Shown here one piece after another: positions 28,785-37,252 of a stretch of 64,000 nt of DNA (positions within the stretch are counted from its first letter, which is position 1; each line of letters begins with the position of its first letter). A program made the translations under genes and the position numbers. The notes beneath the pieces are model-generated. The model saw only the letters and a list, made by a program, of their open reading frames with translations, had not been told where the DNA came from and made no database searches. The DNA comes from an uncultured Paracoccaceae bacterium (GTDB taxonomy: Bacteria; Pseudomonadota; Alphaproteobacteria; Rhodobacterales; Rhodobacteraceae), in NCBI GenBank assembly GCA_947501025.1, contig CANMUM010000003.1, positions 149,096 through 213,095 of the forward strand, in the 5' to 3' direction.

Positions 28785-28836
28785 GAGCATGTCCTTTATT
28801 TGGGCTTTATCAAATTCATAAGGGAATGAGAGGTTG

Positions 28837-28938
28837 ATGGCAAACGGTTTTGAAGATGGCTTAGCAACCGTAAAGCAGCATAAATATACAATGAAGAAAC
28901 AAGAGCTTGAAAGATTCGCAATTATTGGGAAGCCTTAA
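28837..28938 (+). CDS. possible small protein of 33 residues
   Basis: In the gap between rpiA and the racemase-like gene an ATG at 28837 is preceded 4 nt upstream by GAGAGG and opens a frame of 33 codons ending in TAA at 28936-28938. The product MANGFEDGLATVKQHKYTMK... is polar, without a membrane segment or recognisable motif. It overlaps the 3' end of the convergent racemase-like gene by 17 nt. The good ribosome-binding site is the only support, and the same 131-bp gap must also contain the rpiA promoter. Confidence 0.25.
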   Translation: MANGFEDGLATVKQHKYTMKKQELERFAIIGKP

Positions 28939-29578
28939 TCAAATCAGCGACATGAACACGCGCTGCATCAACAACTGGGTAATTGATAGTGTTATCATTA
29001 AATGCAAGGAATAAGTCAGTGCCCCCCAATAGAACGGCGTCCGCACCGCTTTGATCCATCATGTGTTGGCCTGCGTTAATAAATATCTGCCTCTCATGAT
29101 CGTCACACCAACCACGTTTAGCCATATTCATGTAGGCATCACCAACTTTGTTGAGCGTGCCAGCATCGGGTGTTACGAATGAGACAGTATCGATCATCCC
29201 AAATAGGTGACTTCGCATTGCAACATGATTTCCCAAAACACCTACCCGTTTGATACCCCGATCCAGAAAGTAAGCTCTTAAACTATCCAAGACACTTACC
29301 AATGGCAGCGATGAACGCACCGAAAGCTCATCAAAGCAAAAATGTCCCGCAACCGAAGTAACTGCAGCAAAATTAGCGCCAGCACTCTTTAAACTATCCA
29401 CATGTTTCGCAAAAATCGTGGCCTGCTCTTCTTGGTTTCCAGCCATGATATTTTCACTTAATCTTTTGATACTTGCGTGAGAAATGGTAAGGCTTTGCTC
29501 TTCAATTTCTTCAATAAGAAGCTGGTAATAATATACTGTCGCCGCAGGCCCGATGCCCCCAATCAATCCAATATGCAT
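28922..29578 (-). CDS. aspartate/glutamate racemase superfamily protein lacking both catalytic cysteines
   Basis: The 218-residue protein has the fold signature of Asp/Glu racemases: HIGLIGGIGPAATVYYYQ at the start, the paired domains, and VLLGGTDL near the C-terminus. In active members the two domains supply cysteines in C-x-N-T-x-H and G-C-T-E. Here the first region reads TSVAGH (T74 in the cysteine position, H79 kept) and the second GGTD (G186 for cysteine). It is therefore unlikely to be a standard two-base racemase and may act on another substrate or bind a ligand. It is followed by no gene on its strand before rpiA, and its ATG faces the region upstream of degP. Confidence 0.8.
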   Translation of the reverse strand: MHIGLIGGIGPAATVYYYQLLIEEIEEQSLTISHASIKRLSENIMAGNQEEQATIFAKHVDSLKSAGANFAAVTSVAGHFCFDELSVRSSLPLVSVLDSLRAYFLDRGIKRVGVLGNHVAMRSHLFGMIDTVSFVTPDAGTLNKVGDAYMNMAKRGWCDDHERQIFINAGQHMMDQSGADAVLLGGTDLFLAFNDNTINYPVVDAARVHVADLIKASQ

Positions 29579-29840
29579 AATTAAGGTCCCTTTGATTTAA
29601 CCCTACTTATACGCGGATATATGTGTTTACGCCATATTTAAAAAATGACATTTCATATACTCTTGGCTTATTATTGAACGAAAGTCCAATTTCCAAAATC
29701 GTCATCAATTGATTATCATAACAATAAGCGCATCGGTGCTACATAAGCCATTTTTAGCCAATTTCGTAACGGATTTGTGTTAGACCTTGAATTGCAAGCT
29801 TTGGAGTTACATCTATTCCCCATAAAGAGGAGACCACATT

Positions 29841-31256
29841 ATGATCAATATCAAAACGATTTCTGTCGGCATGACATTAACTATGGCTGCGACAATCCCA
29901 TCTTGGGCGGATGTGCCGTCAAGTTTTGCGGATCTTGCTGAGCAAGTGAGCCCATCTGTTGTGCGTATCACGACCACGACTAATGTCGAACAGGGCCAAA
30001 ATGGTCTCTTTCCGCAAGGAACAGAAATTCCAGATTTCATGCAACGTTTTTTTGATCAGAACCCCGGATTTCAAGGGCAATCGCGCCCTAGCCAAGGAAT
30101 CGGTTCTGGCTTCATCATTGATGGTGGTGATTTTGTCGTCACCAATAATCACGTTGTGGATGAGGCTGATGAAATTATCGTTGAGATGACGGATGGCACA
30201 AAATTATCCGCCGAACTCGTTGGCAAAGATGCGCGCACAGATGTTGCTGTTTTGAAAATCACCAATGATACAAAATTGCCATCTGTTGATTTTGGTGATT
30301 CTGATATCGCGCGCGTAGGCGATTGGGTCATGGCAGTCGGAAGCCCTCTTGGTCAAGATTTTACGGTAACAACGGGTATTATCTCAGCGCGCAATCGCTC
30401 ACTTGATGGAGCGAATGGCGCTTATGAGGATTTCTTGCAAACAGATGCCGCGATCAACCGTGGCAATTCAGGTGGCCCCCTATTTAACATGGAGGGTGAC
30501 GTTGTTGGCATGAACACTGCAATCTTGTCACCAAATGGTGGATCTATTGGGCTTGGCTTTGCGATGTCTTCGAATGTGATTTCCAAAATTGTTGACCAAA
30601 TTATTGAATATGGCGAAGCGCGTCGGGGCTGGCTTGGTGTCTCGATTGGTGAGCTTGATGAGGCAAGTGCTGAAGCGATGGGGCTTAATAAAGCCGAGGG
30701 TGTTCTGGTTCAAGACGTGGCTCCAAACGGCCCTGCTCAAGCAGCGGGCATACGTGCAGGCGATGTGATCTTAAATTTCAATGGTGAAAAAATTGATGAC
30801 ACAAAAGAGCTAGTTCAAGTTGTAGGCGGCTCAGAGATCGATAAAGAAGTTTCCGTGGAAATCTATCGTCCTAAAGACAACAAAAACATCAATGTTGATG
30901 TCACACTTGGCAAGCTCCCAGAGAGAGATGCACTGGTGCAGGCATCAACGCCAACACCTGAGGGAAAAACTATCCTTGGCATGACACTTATTCCACTCGA
31001 TCAACGTAAGGCTGATGAACTCGGCATTGAAGTTGCTAGTGGATTGTTGATTACAGATATTGATGAAGAAAGCCATGCCGCTGAACGAGGTTTGCGAGCT
31101 GGCGATCTCATTCGTGAGGTTAATCAATTCCCTATCAATTCAGCTCAAGACCTTGAGGTGCAAATTAAAACTGCAAAATCAATTGGACGCAACTCGATCT
31201 TTGTTCTGGCTGAAAGTGGCGGCAATACAGGCTTTATCGCCTTGCCGATTAATTAA
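29841..31256 (+). CDS. degP: periplasmic serine protease of the DegP/HtrA (Do) family
   Basis: DegP degrades or refolds damaged envelope proteins. The 471-residue precursor has a signal peptide ending near ASW-AD (residues 21-24), the trypsin-like domain with the triad H104 (TNNHVVD), D134 (RTDVAVL) and S210 (RGNSGGP), and two PDZ domains (about 260-350 and 375-465). AGAGGAGA lies just before the ATG. The preceding 262 bp hold no gene; I found no convincing heat-shock or envelope-stress promoter there. A terminator follows. Confidence 0.95.
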   Translation: MINIKTISVGMTLTMAATIPSWADVPSSFADLAEQVSPSVVRITTTTNVEQGQNGLFPQGTEIPDFMQRFFDQNPGFQGQSRPSQGIGSGFIIDGGDFVVTNNHVVDEADEIIVEMTDGTKLSAELVGKDARTDVAVLKITNDTKLPSVDFGDSDIARVGDWVMAVGSPLGQDFTVTTGIISARNRSLDGANGAYEDFLQTDAAINRGNSGGPLFNMEGDVVGMNTAILSPNGGSIGLGFAMSSNVISKIVDQIIEYGEARRGWLGVSIGELDEASAEAMGLNKAEGVLVQDVAPNGPAQAAGIRAGDVILNFNGEKIDDTKELVQVVGGSEIDKEVSVEIYRPKDNKNINVDVTLGKLPERDALVQASTPTPEGKTILGMTLIPLDQRKADELGIEVASGLLITDIDEESHAAERGLRAGDLIREVNQFPINSAQDLEVQIKTAKSIGRNSIFVLAESGGNTGFIALPIN

Positions 31257-31278
31257 GTTTTCATCAATAAACTGTTAC

Positions 31279-31308
31279 AAAAACGCGTCAATTGGCGCGT
31301 TTTTTTAT
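31279..31308 (+). terminator. intrinsic terminator downstream of degP
   Basis: AAACGCG (31281-31287) pairs with CGCGTTT (31296-31302), followed by a run of Ts to 31306. It stands 23 nt after the degP stop. Confidence 0.8.
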
Positions 31309-31412
31309 TAAACTCACATTCCGTTTACAAATTCCACCAAAAACCTTGTGTTTGATAGCATGATGCTGATAATCAAGCTTACAATCTTAACTCTCTATAA
31401 AGTAGAAATATT

Positions 31413-33116
31413 ATGAAAAGCAACACAGTACCGATTCCAGAACTTTATGTATCATCCGATAGCGCACAAAAACTAAAACTTGAAGCAGCGTCATTGCCAA
31501 GCTGGGACCTAACGCCTCGCCAAATGTGTGACATTGAGCTTCTGATGAATGGTGGCTTTAACCCGCTGACTGGATTCTTAACTAAAGAAGACTATGAGGG
31601 CGTTGTTAATAACATGCGCTTAGCAGATGGATCGCTCTGGCCGATGCCGATCACGCTTGATGTATCTCAAGACTTTGCTGATGGACTTAATGAAGGTCAA
31701 GATATTGCCCTGCGTGACCCAGAAGGTGTTATCCTCGCGATTTTGTCTGTGTCGAGCAAATACTCACCTGACAAGAAAAAAGAAGCTGAAAAAGTTTTCG
31801 GCGCTGATGATCTCGCTCACCCTGCCGTGAACTACCTGCATAATATTGCAGGCCCCGTTTATCTTGGTGGCCCCATTACGGGCATTCAGTCTCCAATCCA
31901 TTACGACTTCAAAGCCCGTCGCGATACACCTAATGAATTGCGCGCATATTTCCGCAAGCTTGGATGGCGCAAAGTTGTTGCATTCCAAACACGCAACCCA
32001 CTGCACCGTGCCCACCAAGAACTTACATTCCGTGCAGCTCGTGAAGCACAAGCTAATCTCCTTATCCACCCTGTTGTTGGGCTTACAAAACCTGGGGACA
32101 TTGATCACTTCACACGCGTTCGTTGTTATGAGGCTGTTCTTGATCAATATCCACCTTCAACAACAACAATGAGCTTGCTCAATCTTGCAATGCGCATGGC
32201 AGGCCCACGCGAAGCATTATGGCACGGTTTGATACGTAAAAATCACGGCTGTACACATCTGATTGTAGGTCGCGATCACGCGGGCCCTGGCAATAATTCG
32301 CAAGGTGAAGATTTTTATGGCCCATATGATGCACAGGAACTTTTCGCTGAGCATCAAGAGGAAATGGGAATTGAAATGGTCGATTTCAAGCACATGGTTT
32401 ATGTGCAAGACCGCGCTCAATACGAGCCTGCTGATGAGGTTGAAAAGGGCACAACAGTTCTCAATATTTCAGGTACTGAATTGCGTCGCCGTTTATCTGA
32501 GGGTCTTGAAATACCAGAATGGTTCTCATTCCCAACTGTTGTTCAAGAGCTGCGCAAAACGCGCCCACCGAGAGCAAAACAAGGCTTCACAGTCTTCTTC
32601 ACGGGCTTCTCTGGCTCAGGAAAATCAACAATTGCGAATGCCCTTATGGTTAAGCTAATGGAAATGGGCGGACGTCCAGTGACTCTGCTTGATGGTGACC
32701 TTGTGCGTAAAAACCTAAGCTCTGAGCTTGGATTTAGCAAAGAGCACCGCGATCTTAACATACGCCGTATCGGTTATGTGGCTTCCGAAATCACAAAAAA
32801 TGGTGGCATTGCTATATGTGCACCGATCGCGCCATATGCAACAACACGTAAAGCCGTTCGCGAAGACATTGAGTCAGTTGGAGCATTTCTTGAAGTGCAT
32901 GTTGCGACCTCAATTGAGGAATGTGAACGTCGTGACCGTAAGGGTCTTTACAAGCTTGCACGCGAAGGCAAAATCAAAGAGTTCACGGGTATATCAGATC
33001 CTTATGATGTTCCTGAAAACCCAGAGCTTCGTATTGAAACAGAAAGCGCTGATGTCGACAATTGTGCGCATCAAGTGATTTTGAAGCTTGAGCAAATGGG
33101 ACTGATCAAAGCCTAA
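31413..33116 (+). CDS. bifunctional sulfate adenylyltransferase / adenylylsulfate kinase
   Basis: The 567-residue protein joins two activities that turn sulfate into APS and then PAPS. Residues 1-385 are a homo-oligomeric type ATP sulfurylase: QTRNPLHRAH at 192-201 and GRDHAGPG at 286-293. Residues 390-567 are APS kinase with Walker A GFSGSGKS at 398-405, DGDLVRKNLS, and FTGISDPYDVPENPEL. This is the Sat-CysC order, distinct from the CysN-CysC fusion of rhizobia. An 11-bp palindrome AGCATGATGCT (31357-31367) lies 45 bp upstream. The ribosome-binding site is weak. No cysH or cysDN gene is in the window. Confidence 0.95.
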   Translation: MKSNTVPIPELYVSSDSAQKLKLEAASLPSWDLTPRQMCDIELLMNGGFNPLTGFLTKEDYEGVVNNMRLADGSLWPMPITLDVSQDFADGLNEGQDIALRDPEGVILAILSVSSKYSPDKKKEAEKVFGADDLAHPAVNYLHNIAGPVYLGGPITGIQSPIHYDFKARRDTPNELRAYFRKLGWRKVVAFQTRNPLHRAHQELTFRAAREAQANLLIHPVVGLTKPGDIDHFTRVRCYEAVLDQYPPSTTTMSLLNLAMRMAGPREALWHGLIRKNHGCTHLIVGRDHAGPGNNSQGEDFYGPYDAQELFAEHQEEMGIEMVDFKHMVYVQDRAQYEPADEVEKGTTVLNISGTELRRRLSEGLEIPEWFSFPTVVQELRKTRPPRAKQGFTVFFTGFSGSGKSTIANALMVKLMEMGGRPVTLLDGDLVRKNLSSELGFSKEHRDLNIRRIGYVASEITKNGGIAICAPIAPYATTRKAVREDIESVGAFLEVHVATSIEECERRDRKGLYKLAREGKIKEFTGISDPYDVPENPELRIETESADVDNCAHQVILKLEQMGLIKA

Positions 33117-33130
33117 ATTATCAAGTAAAA

Positions 33131-33155
33131 AGCCCCGCAATAGCGGGGTTTTTTT
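33131..33155 (+). terminator. intrinsic terminator downstream of sat-cysC
   Basis: A CCCCGC (33133-33138) / GCGGGG (33143-33148) stem with a 4-nt loop is followed directly by seven Ts. Confidence 0.9.
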
Positions 33156-33165
33156 ATGGGTAAAA

Positions 33166-34380
33166 TTACATCCAAGATTTGAGATCTGCGCTGGGATCAC
33201 CTGCAACGTCTTTTGGCAAACTTTTTCTCTGTTCGATAATCCTCTTGCCAATCATATAAGAGCGCGGCTCATTCATTGCATCAACTGAAATAAGTTGCTC
33301 ACCCTTATAATACCAAACTGACTGACTGGCGTCGCTTGCTCCTTGGCGCAAGATCACATCATCATAACCCATATTGAGTCCCGCGATTTGCAAGGTCACA
33401 TCATACTGGTCGGACCAGAACCATGGCTTTGGCGCATATGGTTCGGCTTGCCCAGCAATCGATAGCGCAGCATTCTCTGCTTGATCAATCGCATTTTGAA
33501 CCGATTCGAGGCGGATCAGATTGCCTTGATACTCAAATCGCGTGCAATCACCTGCCGCAAAAATATCAGCATCACTTGTGCGAGAATTTTCATCTACCAA
33601 AATCCCATGATCACAATCAAGCCCAGCATCTTGCGCAAGGGCACTCCCAGGAATGATTCCGATACCCACAATCACAAAATCAGCTGCAAGTGCCTCACCA
33701 TTATCTAAGTTAATAGTGCTGACCTTATTATCCATATGAGACATTGATTGAACACCAATCCCTTCAACAATCCGCACATCGTGATTTACGTGAAGTTTGC
33801 GAATAAAATCCGCAGTCAGCTCTGAAGCAACACGCCCCAAAATGCGCGGAGCCGCTTCGACCAAAGTCACCTCAACGCCAAATTTTCGGGCAACAGCTGC
33901 CGCTTCGAGGCCAATATACCCACCACCGATAACAACCAATTTGCGGCCCTTTTGGAACTCCGCACGCATAGCATTTACATCCGCTAAATTGCGAACGGTA
34001 TACACATTGCTTGCATCACCTGTTAGCGCGGATGGCAATTTGCGTGCTGCCGATCCTGTTGTCAGCACCAGTTGATCATATGCTAGCATATCACCCGATG
34101 AAAGGCGAGCTTGCTTTTGAGAGACGTCAATATCTTCCGCCCGTGTGTCAGTTATCACATCAACCTTATTCTCAGAATACCAAGACTTCGGGCGGAGCAA
34201 TAACCGCTCGGCATCCATTTCCCCAGATAAATATTTTTTAGAAAGCGGTGGGCGTTGATAGGGATAACTCGTTTCATCACCAATGATCGTCACATGAGAT
34301 TCTTGATCAAGCGTACGCAGTTTTGCAACGAAACTCGCTGCGGCCTGCCCTGCCCCTATGACAACAATTTTCTTTGTCAT
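33166..34380 (-). CDS. FAD/NAD(P)-dependent ferredoxin (rubredoxin)-reductase-like oxidoreductase
   Basis: The 404-residue flavoprotein has the FAD motif VVIGAGQAAASFVAKLR, YPYQRPPLSKKYLSGE (a hallmark of this group), the NAD motif VVIGGGYIGLEAAAVARKFG, the second FAD motif ADIFAAGDCTRF, and a reductase C-terminal domain (WFWSDQYDVTLQIAG). It groups with reductases that pass electrons to small ferredoxins or rubredoxins of oxygenase and P450 systems. The partner is not in the window; the AlkB-type monooxygenase at 5.6 kb is one possible beneficiary. Its start overlaps the hemH stop by 4 nt, which ties it to a haem biosynthesis transcript. Confidence 0.88.
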   Translation of the reverse strand: MTKKIVVIGAGQAAASFVAKLRTLDQESHVTIIGDETSYPYQRPPLSKKYLSGEMDAERLLLRPKSWYSENKVDVITDTRAEDIDVSQKQARLSSGDMLAYDQLVLTTGSAARKLPSALTGDASNVYTVRNLADVNAMRAEFQKGRKLVVIGGGYIGLEAAAVARKFGVEVTLVEAAPRILGRVASELTADFIRKLHVNHDVRIVEGIGVQSMSHMDNKVSTINLDNGEALAADFVIVGIGIIPGSALAQDAGLDCDHGILVDENSRTSDADIFAAGDCTRFEYQGNLIRLESVQNAIDQAENAALSIAGQAEPYAPKPWFWSDQYDVTLQIAGLNMGYDDVILRQGASDASQSVWYYKGEQLISVDAMNEPRSYMIGKRIIEQRKSLPKDVAGDPSADLKSWM

Positions 34381-35420
34381 TGATTATCAACCCAACCCGC
34401 CAGCTCATTTTCCAAAATTTTGGCTAAGGCTTCAATATGATCAGAGCGGTCATTAAGGCAGGGTATATAATTAAAATGCTCGCCGCCTGCATGTTCAAAG
34501 CTCTCAAAGATCTCCTCTTGGATTTCTTCTAATGTCTCTACACAATCCGACGAAAATGCGGGGGCAGCGATTGCGATAGACTTATGGCCAGCCTTTGCAA
34601 GCTCGGCCACAAAATCGACCGTTGCTGGCCCGACCCATTCTTCGCGACCAAATTTTGATTGAAAAGCTGTTTCAATAAAATCAGCATCAAATCCTGCGCG
34701 CTCTGCCACAAGGCGCGACGTTTTGTGGCATTGGCAATGATAAGGGTCACCCTCCATCAGATAACGCAATGGAACACCATGATATGACAAGACAAGCTTG
34801 GTTGGCTTCACTTTGGAAGCCGCAATGCCCTCCTTGAGGGAAGCGGCAAGTGCATCCAAATAATGATCATTCTCAAAATATGCAGGCACGGTTCTAAAAG
34901 CTGGCTGCCAGTTCATTTTCATCAAAGAGCGGAAAGCTTGATCATTGGCCGTTGCTGTCGTTGGCGCCGCATATTGTGGATAAAGTGGGAAAAACACGAT
35001 GCGGTCACAGCCTTGATCATGCATTTTTTGTATCACCGAATCTGCCGAAGGGTTACCATAACGCATCGCAAAATCAACAATCACATTGTCACCATGGGTC
35101 TTTTTAAAGCGCTCGCTCAGTGCAATTGACTGCTTTCGTGTAATGCCCAAAAGCGGGCTTTCATCATTTTCGTTATCCCAAATACTGGCATAAGCTTCGC
35201 CCGATTTTTTAGGGCGGAATGTGAGAATAATGCCCTGCAAGATGGGCTGCCATTTCCAATTCGGCAAATCCACAACACGCTTATCTGACAGAAATTCATT
35301 GAGATATCTGCGCATTGACCAATAATCCGTTGCATCAGGCGTACCCAAATTTGCAATGATCACACCCACCTTTTTAGGCTTCACTTTGGGATGATCTTTA
35401 GGGAGGGGCATAATCGACAT
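34377..35420 (-). CDS. hemH: ferrochelatase
   Basis: HemH inserts ferrous iron into protoporphyrin IX as the final step of haem synthesis. The 347-residue protein shows the catalytic histidine in LVLSYHGVPLRYL and the glutamate in FSSDCVETLEEIQEE, with the N-terminal VIIANLGTPDA. It lies between a methyltransferase gene upstream (1-nt overlap) and a flavoprotein gene downstream (4-nt overlap), forming a three-gene unit. Confidence 0.96.
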   Translation of the reverse strand: MSIMPLPKDHPKVKPKKVGVIIANLGTPDATDYWSMRRYLNEFLSDKRVVDLPNWKWQPILQGIILTFRPKKSGEAYASIWDNENDESPLLGITRKQSIALSERFKKTHGDNVIVDFAMRYGNPSADSVIQKMHDQGCDRIVFFPLYPQYAAPTTATANDQAFRSLMKMNWQPAFRTVPAYFENDHYLDALAASLKEGIAASKVKPTKLVLSYHGVPLRYLMEGDPYHCQCHKTSRLVAERAGFDADFIETAFQSKFGREEWVGPATVDFVAELAKAGHKSIAIAAPAFSSDCVETLEEIQEEIFESFEHAGGEHFNYIPCLNDRSDHIEALAKILENELAGWVDNQ

Positions 35421-36211
35421 TAATGTTCTTTCGCTTTTTCTATCGCGCTATCCAAGCTGACTTTTACCGAGCCTGGTCGCAATGGTTTTGGTTGATCACT
35501 TGAAGGAGCATAACCCGTTAAAAATATAAGCTCATAAGTGGCATAAATTCGATCACCTTCGCAAGCAAATTTCTGCGCATAAATGTCGCACATATGCACA
35601 AAATAATCCTTACGCATGAAGTGCTTTGGGCGGGCATAAAGGGGGTTGCTCATCCCCATATGCCGCAGATCATACATTAGCGCAAACCCATCATCATAAG
35701 TCGCGCGGCTTACCCAATTATCGGCCACAGGCAGTGCAAAACCTGCTCTCTGCAAAAGCCCTCCCGCATCACGCAAGTCTATCATTGGGGCTATATGTGC
35801 CATTGCACCATCATATAATGAAATATCAGCCGCCAACATAGATTGGCGCAGCTCGTTAAGGCTTTCACCGCCCAAAAACGCGGAGATAAATACCCCGTCA
35901 GGATTCAAACGCAAACGTGATTGCACCATCTGCCCAATCACATCATCAGCAATATTCAAAGCACCAAGGTGAATGATCAAATCATAATCTTGGCTTGCAA
36001 AATTAAGCTCGTTTGCAAAAATCACCCGTTCAAAGTCGAAATCAAATTGCCCATCTCCAATCACAGCTATTTTTTCAAAGCGACGATCGTGATCCTTTAT
36101 CTTTTGTTCAACTTCTTCAAGCATCATATCAAATATAAAATTCGCATCGCTTTTTTTGCGACGTTGAGTTTTCAAAATATGTTGGAAATCAAATAAAGAC
36201 GGGTTCATCAT
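35420..36211 (-). CDS. SAM-dependent methyltransferase-fold protein (NDUFAF5/BioC-like)
   Basis: The 263-residue protein has a class I methyltransferase arrangement, but the SAM-binding glycine loop is weak (IAVIGDGQFDFD). Later motifs are clearer: YDLIIHLGALNIADDVIGQM and LRLNPDGVFISAFLGGESLNELRQSM. The latter matches the mitochondrial complex I assembly factor NDUFAF5 and its alphaproteobacterial relatives, which sit beside comF. The N-terminus SLFDFQHILKTQRRK also fits that group. The target is unknown. It is divergent from comF, and the two start codons overlap by 2 nt, so neither gene has room for a normal upstream region. Confidence 0.75.
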   Translation of the reverse strand: MMNPSLFDFQHILKTQRRKKSDANFIFDMMLEEVEQKIKDHDRRFEKIAVIGDGQFDFDFERVIFANELNFASQDYDLIIHLGALNIADDVIGQMVQSRLRLNPDGVFISAFLGGESLNELRQSMLAADISLYDGAMAHIAPMIDLRDAGGLLQRAGFALPVADNWVSRATYDDGFALMYDLRHMGMSNPLYARPKHFMRKDYFVHMCDIYAQKFACEGDRIYATYELIFLTGYAPSSDQPKPLRPGSVKVSLDSAIEKAKEH

Positions 36212-36968
36212 GTTAATTTATGGGAACAAAGAATTAAAGACAAGCCTAACCCGAATAGCCAATCGCTGTATTGATGGCTTATGGCCGCCATGCTGTGCCT
36301 TTTGTAAAGACCCCGTTGATCAGCAACATATGCTCTGCGCACAATGCTGGAATGATATGCCGCTATTATCTGGGGATCTATGCAAGTTTTGCGGCGTAAA
36401 TGTCGTTGGATCATATGAACCCATTTGCCAATCTTGCTATGAAATTCCTAGGCCTTGGTCGATGGGACACGCAGCAGCGCTTTATGAGGGGCTTGCGCGT
36501 TATATGATATTGTCATTTAAAAATGGTGGAAAAGAAAACTATGCTCCCCTTCTTGCAAAGCTCATTTATCAGAGCAATCCCAAGGCATTTGAAGGTCTCA
36601 ATGCCCTCACGGCCATGCCATTGCATTGGCGAAGATTGCTTGCGCGTGGGTACAATCAAGCGGGAATGCTTTCTTGGAACGTAAGTAAGCTATCTGACGT
36701 ACCCTTTGAACCCCAATTGATTGCCCGCAAGAGATATACAAAAAAGCAGGGCAAAAGCGCGAATTTTGAAAAACGGTTTCAAAACTTGGAAAACGCATTA
36801 TCCGTCCCGATTAAATCCCTAAAGCAGGTCGAAGGGAAGCGAATTGGTATCGTTGATGATGTGATGACGAGTGGCGCAAGCTTGCATTATGCAAGTGAGG
36901 CACTGCTGCGCGCGGGCGCAAAAGAGGTGCGCGTTTTTGTATTTGCGCGCGCTGGCAACAAAGACTAG
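36210..36968 (+). CDS. ComF family protein (phosphoribosyltransferase-like)
   Basis: The 252-residue protein has an N-terminal zinc ribbon with paired cysteines (CCAFC, CAQC, CKFC, CQSC) and a PRTase domain ending with the PRPP loop RIGIVDDVMTSGASLHYASEAL. ComF is needed for DNA uptake in competent bacteria, but the family is present in many non-competent species and the reaction is unknown. No Shine-Dalgarno sequence is seen before the ATG. grxC follows after 24 nt. Confidence 0.9.
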   Translation: MLIYGNKELKTSLTRIANRCIDGLWPPCCAFCKDPVDQQHMLCAQCWNDMPLLSGDLCKFCGVNVVGSYEPICQSCYEIPRPWSMGHAAALYEGLARYMILSFKNGGKENYAPLLAKLIYQSNPKAFEGLNALTAMPLHWRRLLARGYNQAGMLSWNVSKLSDVPFEPQLIARKRYTKKQGKSANFEKRFQNLENALSVPIKSLKQVEGKRIGIVDDVMTSGASLHYASEALLRAGAKEVRVFVFARAGNKD

Positions 36969-36992
36969 AATGAACTTAAATAAGGAAATATT

Positions 36993-37250
36993 ATGGCTAA
37001 AGTTGAGATTTATACGACACCCATCTGCGGATATTGCATGCGCGCAAAAACACTTCTTAAACGCAAAAATATCAAATATGAAGAAATTGATCTCTACAAA
37101 GAAGGGCATCGCCGCGAGGAAATGGTTTCGCGTTCTGGTGGGCGACAAACAGTTCCCCAAATCTTCATAAACGGCAATGCGATTGGGGGCAGTGATGAGA
37201 TTCATGCGCTTGAACGCGCTGGAAAACTTGACGGAATGCTCGCGGAATAA
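36993..37250 (+). CDS. grxC: glutaredoxin 3
   Basis: The 85-residue protein is a dithiol glutaredoxin with active site C12-G-Y-C15, the cis-proline segment TVPQIFING and the glutathione-binding GGSDEIHALE. It reduces protein disulfides with glutathione, which Gor at 26.7-28 kb regenerates. The nitrilase gene begins 2 nt after its stop. Confidence 0.95.
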   Translation: MAKVEIYTTPICGYCMRAKTLLKRKNIKYEEIDLYKEGHRREEMVSRSGGRQTVPQIFINGNAIGGSDEIHALERAGKLDGMLAE

Positions 37251-37252
37251 TT

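Noticed and set aside
29579..29840. RNA gene or stress promoter in the degP upstream gap
   Set aside because: I found no cloverleaf or stable long hairpin. CTTGAA near 29790 has no matching -10 at an acceptable distance.
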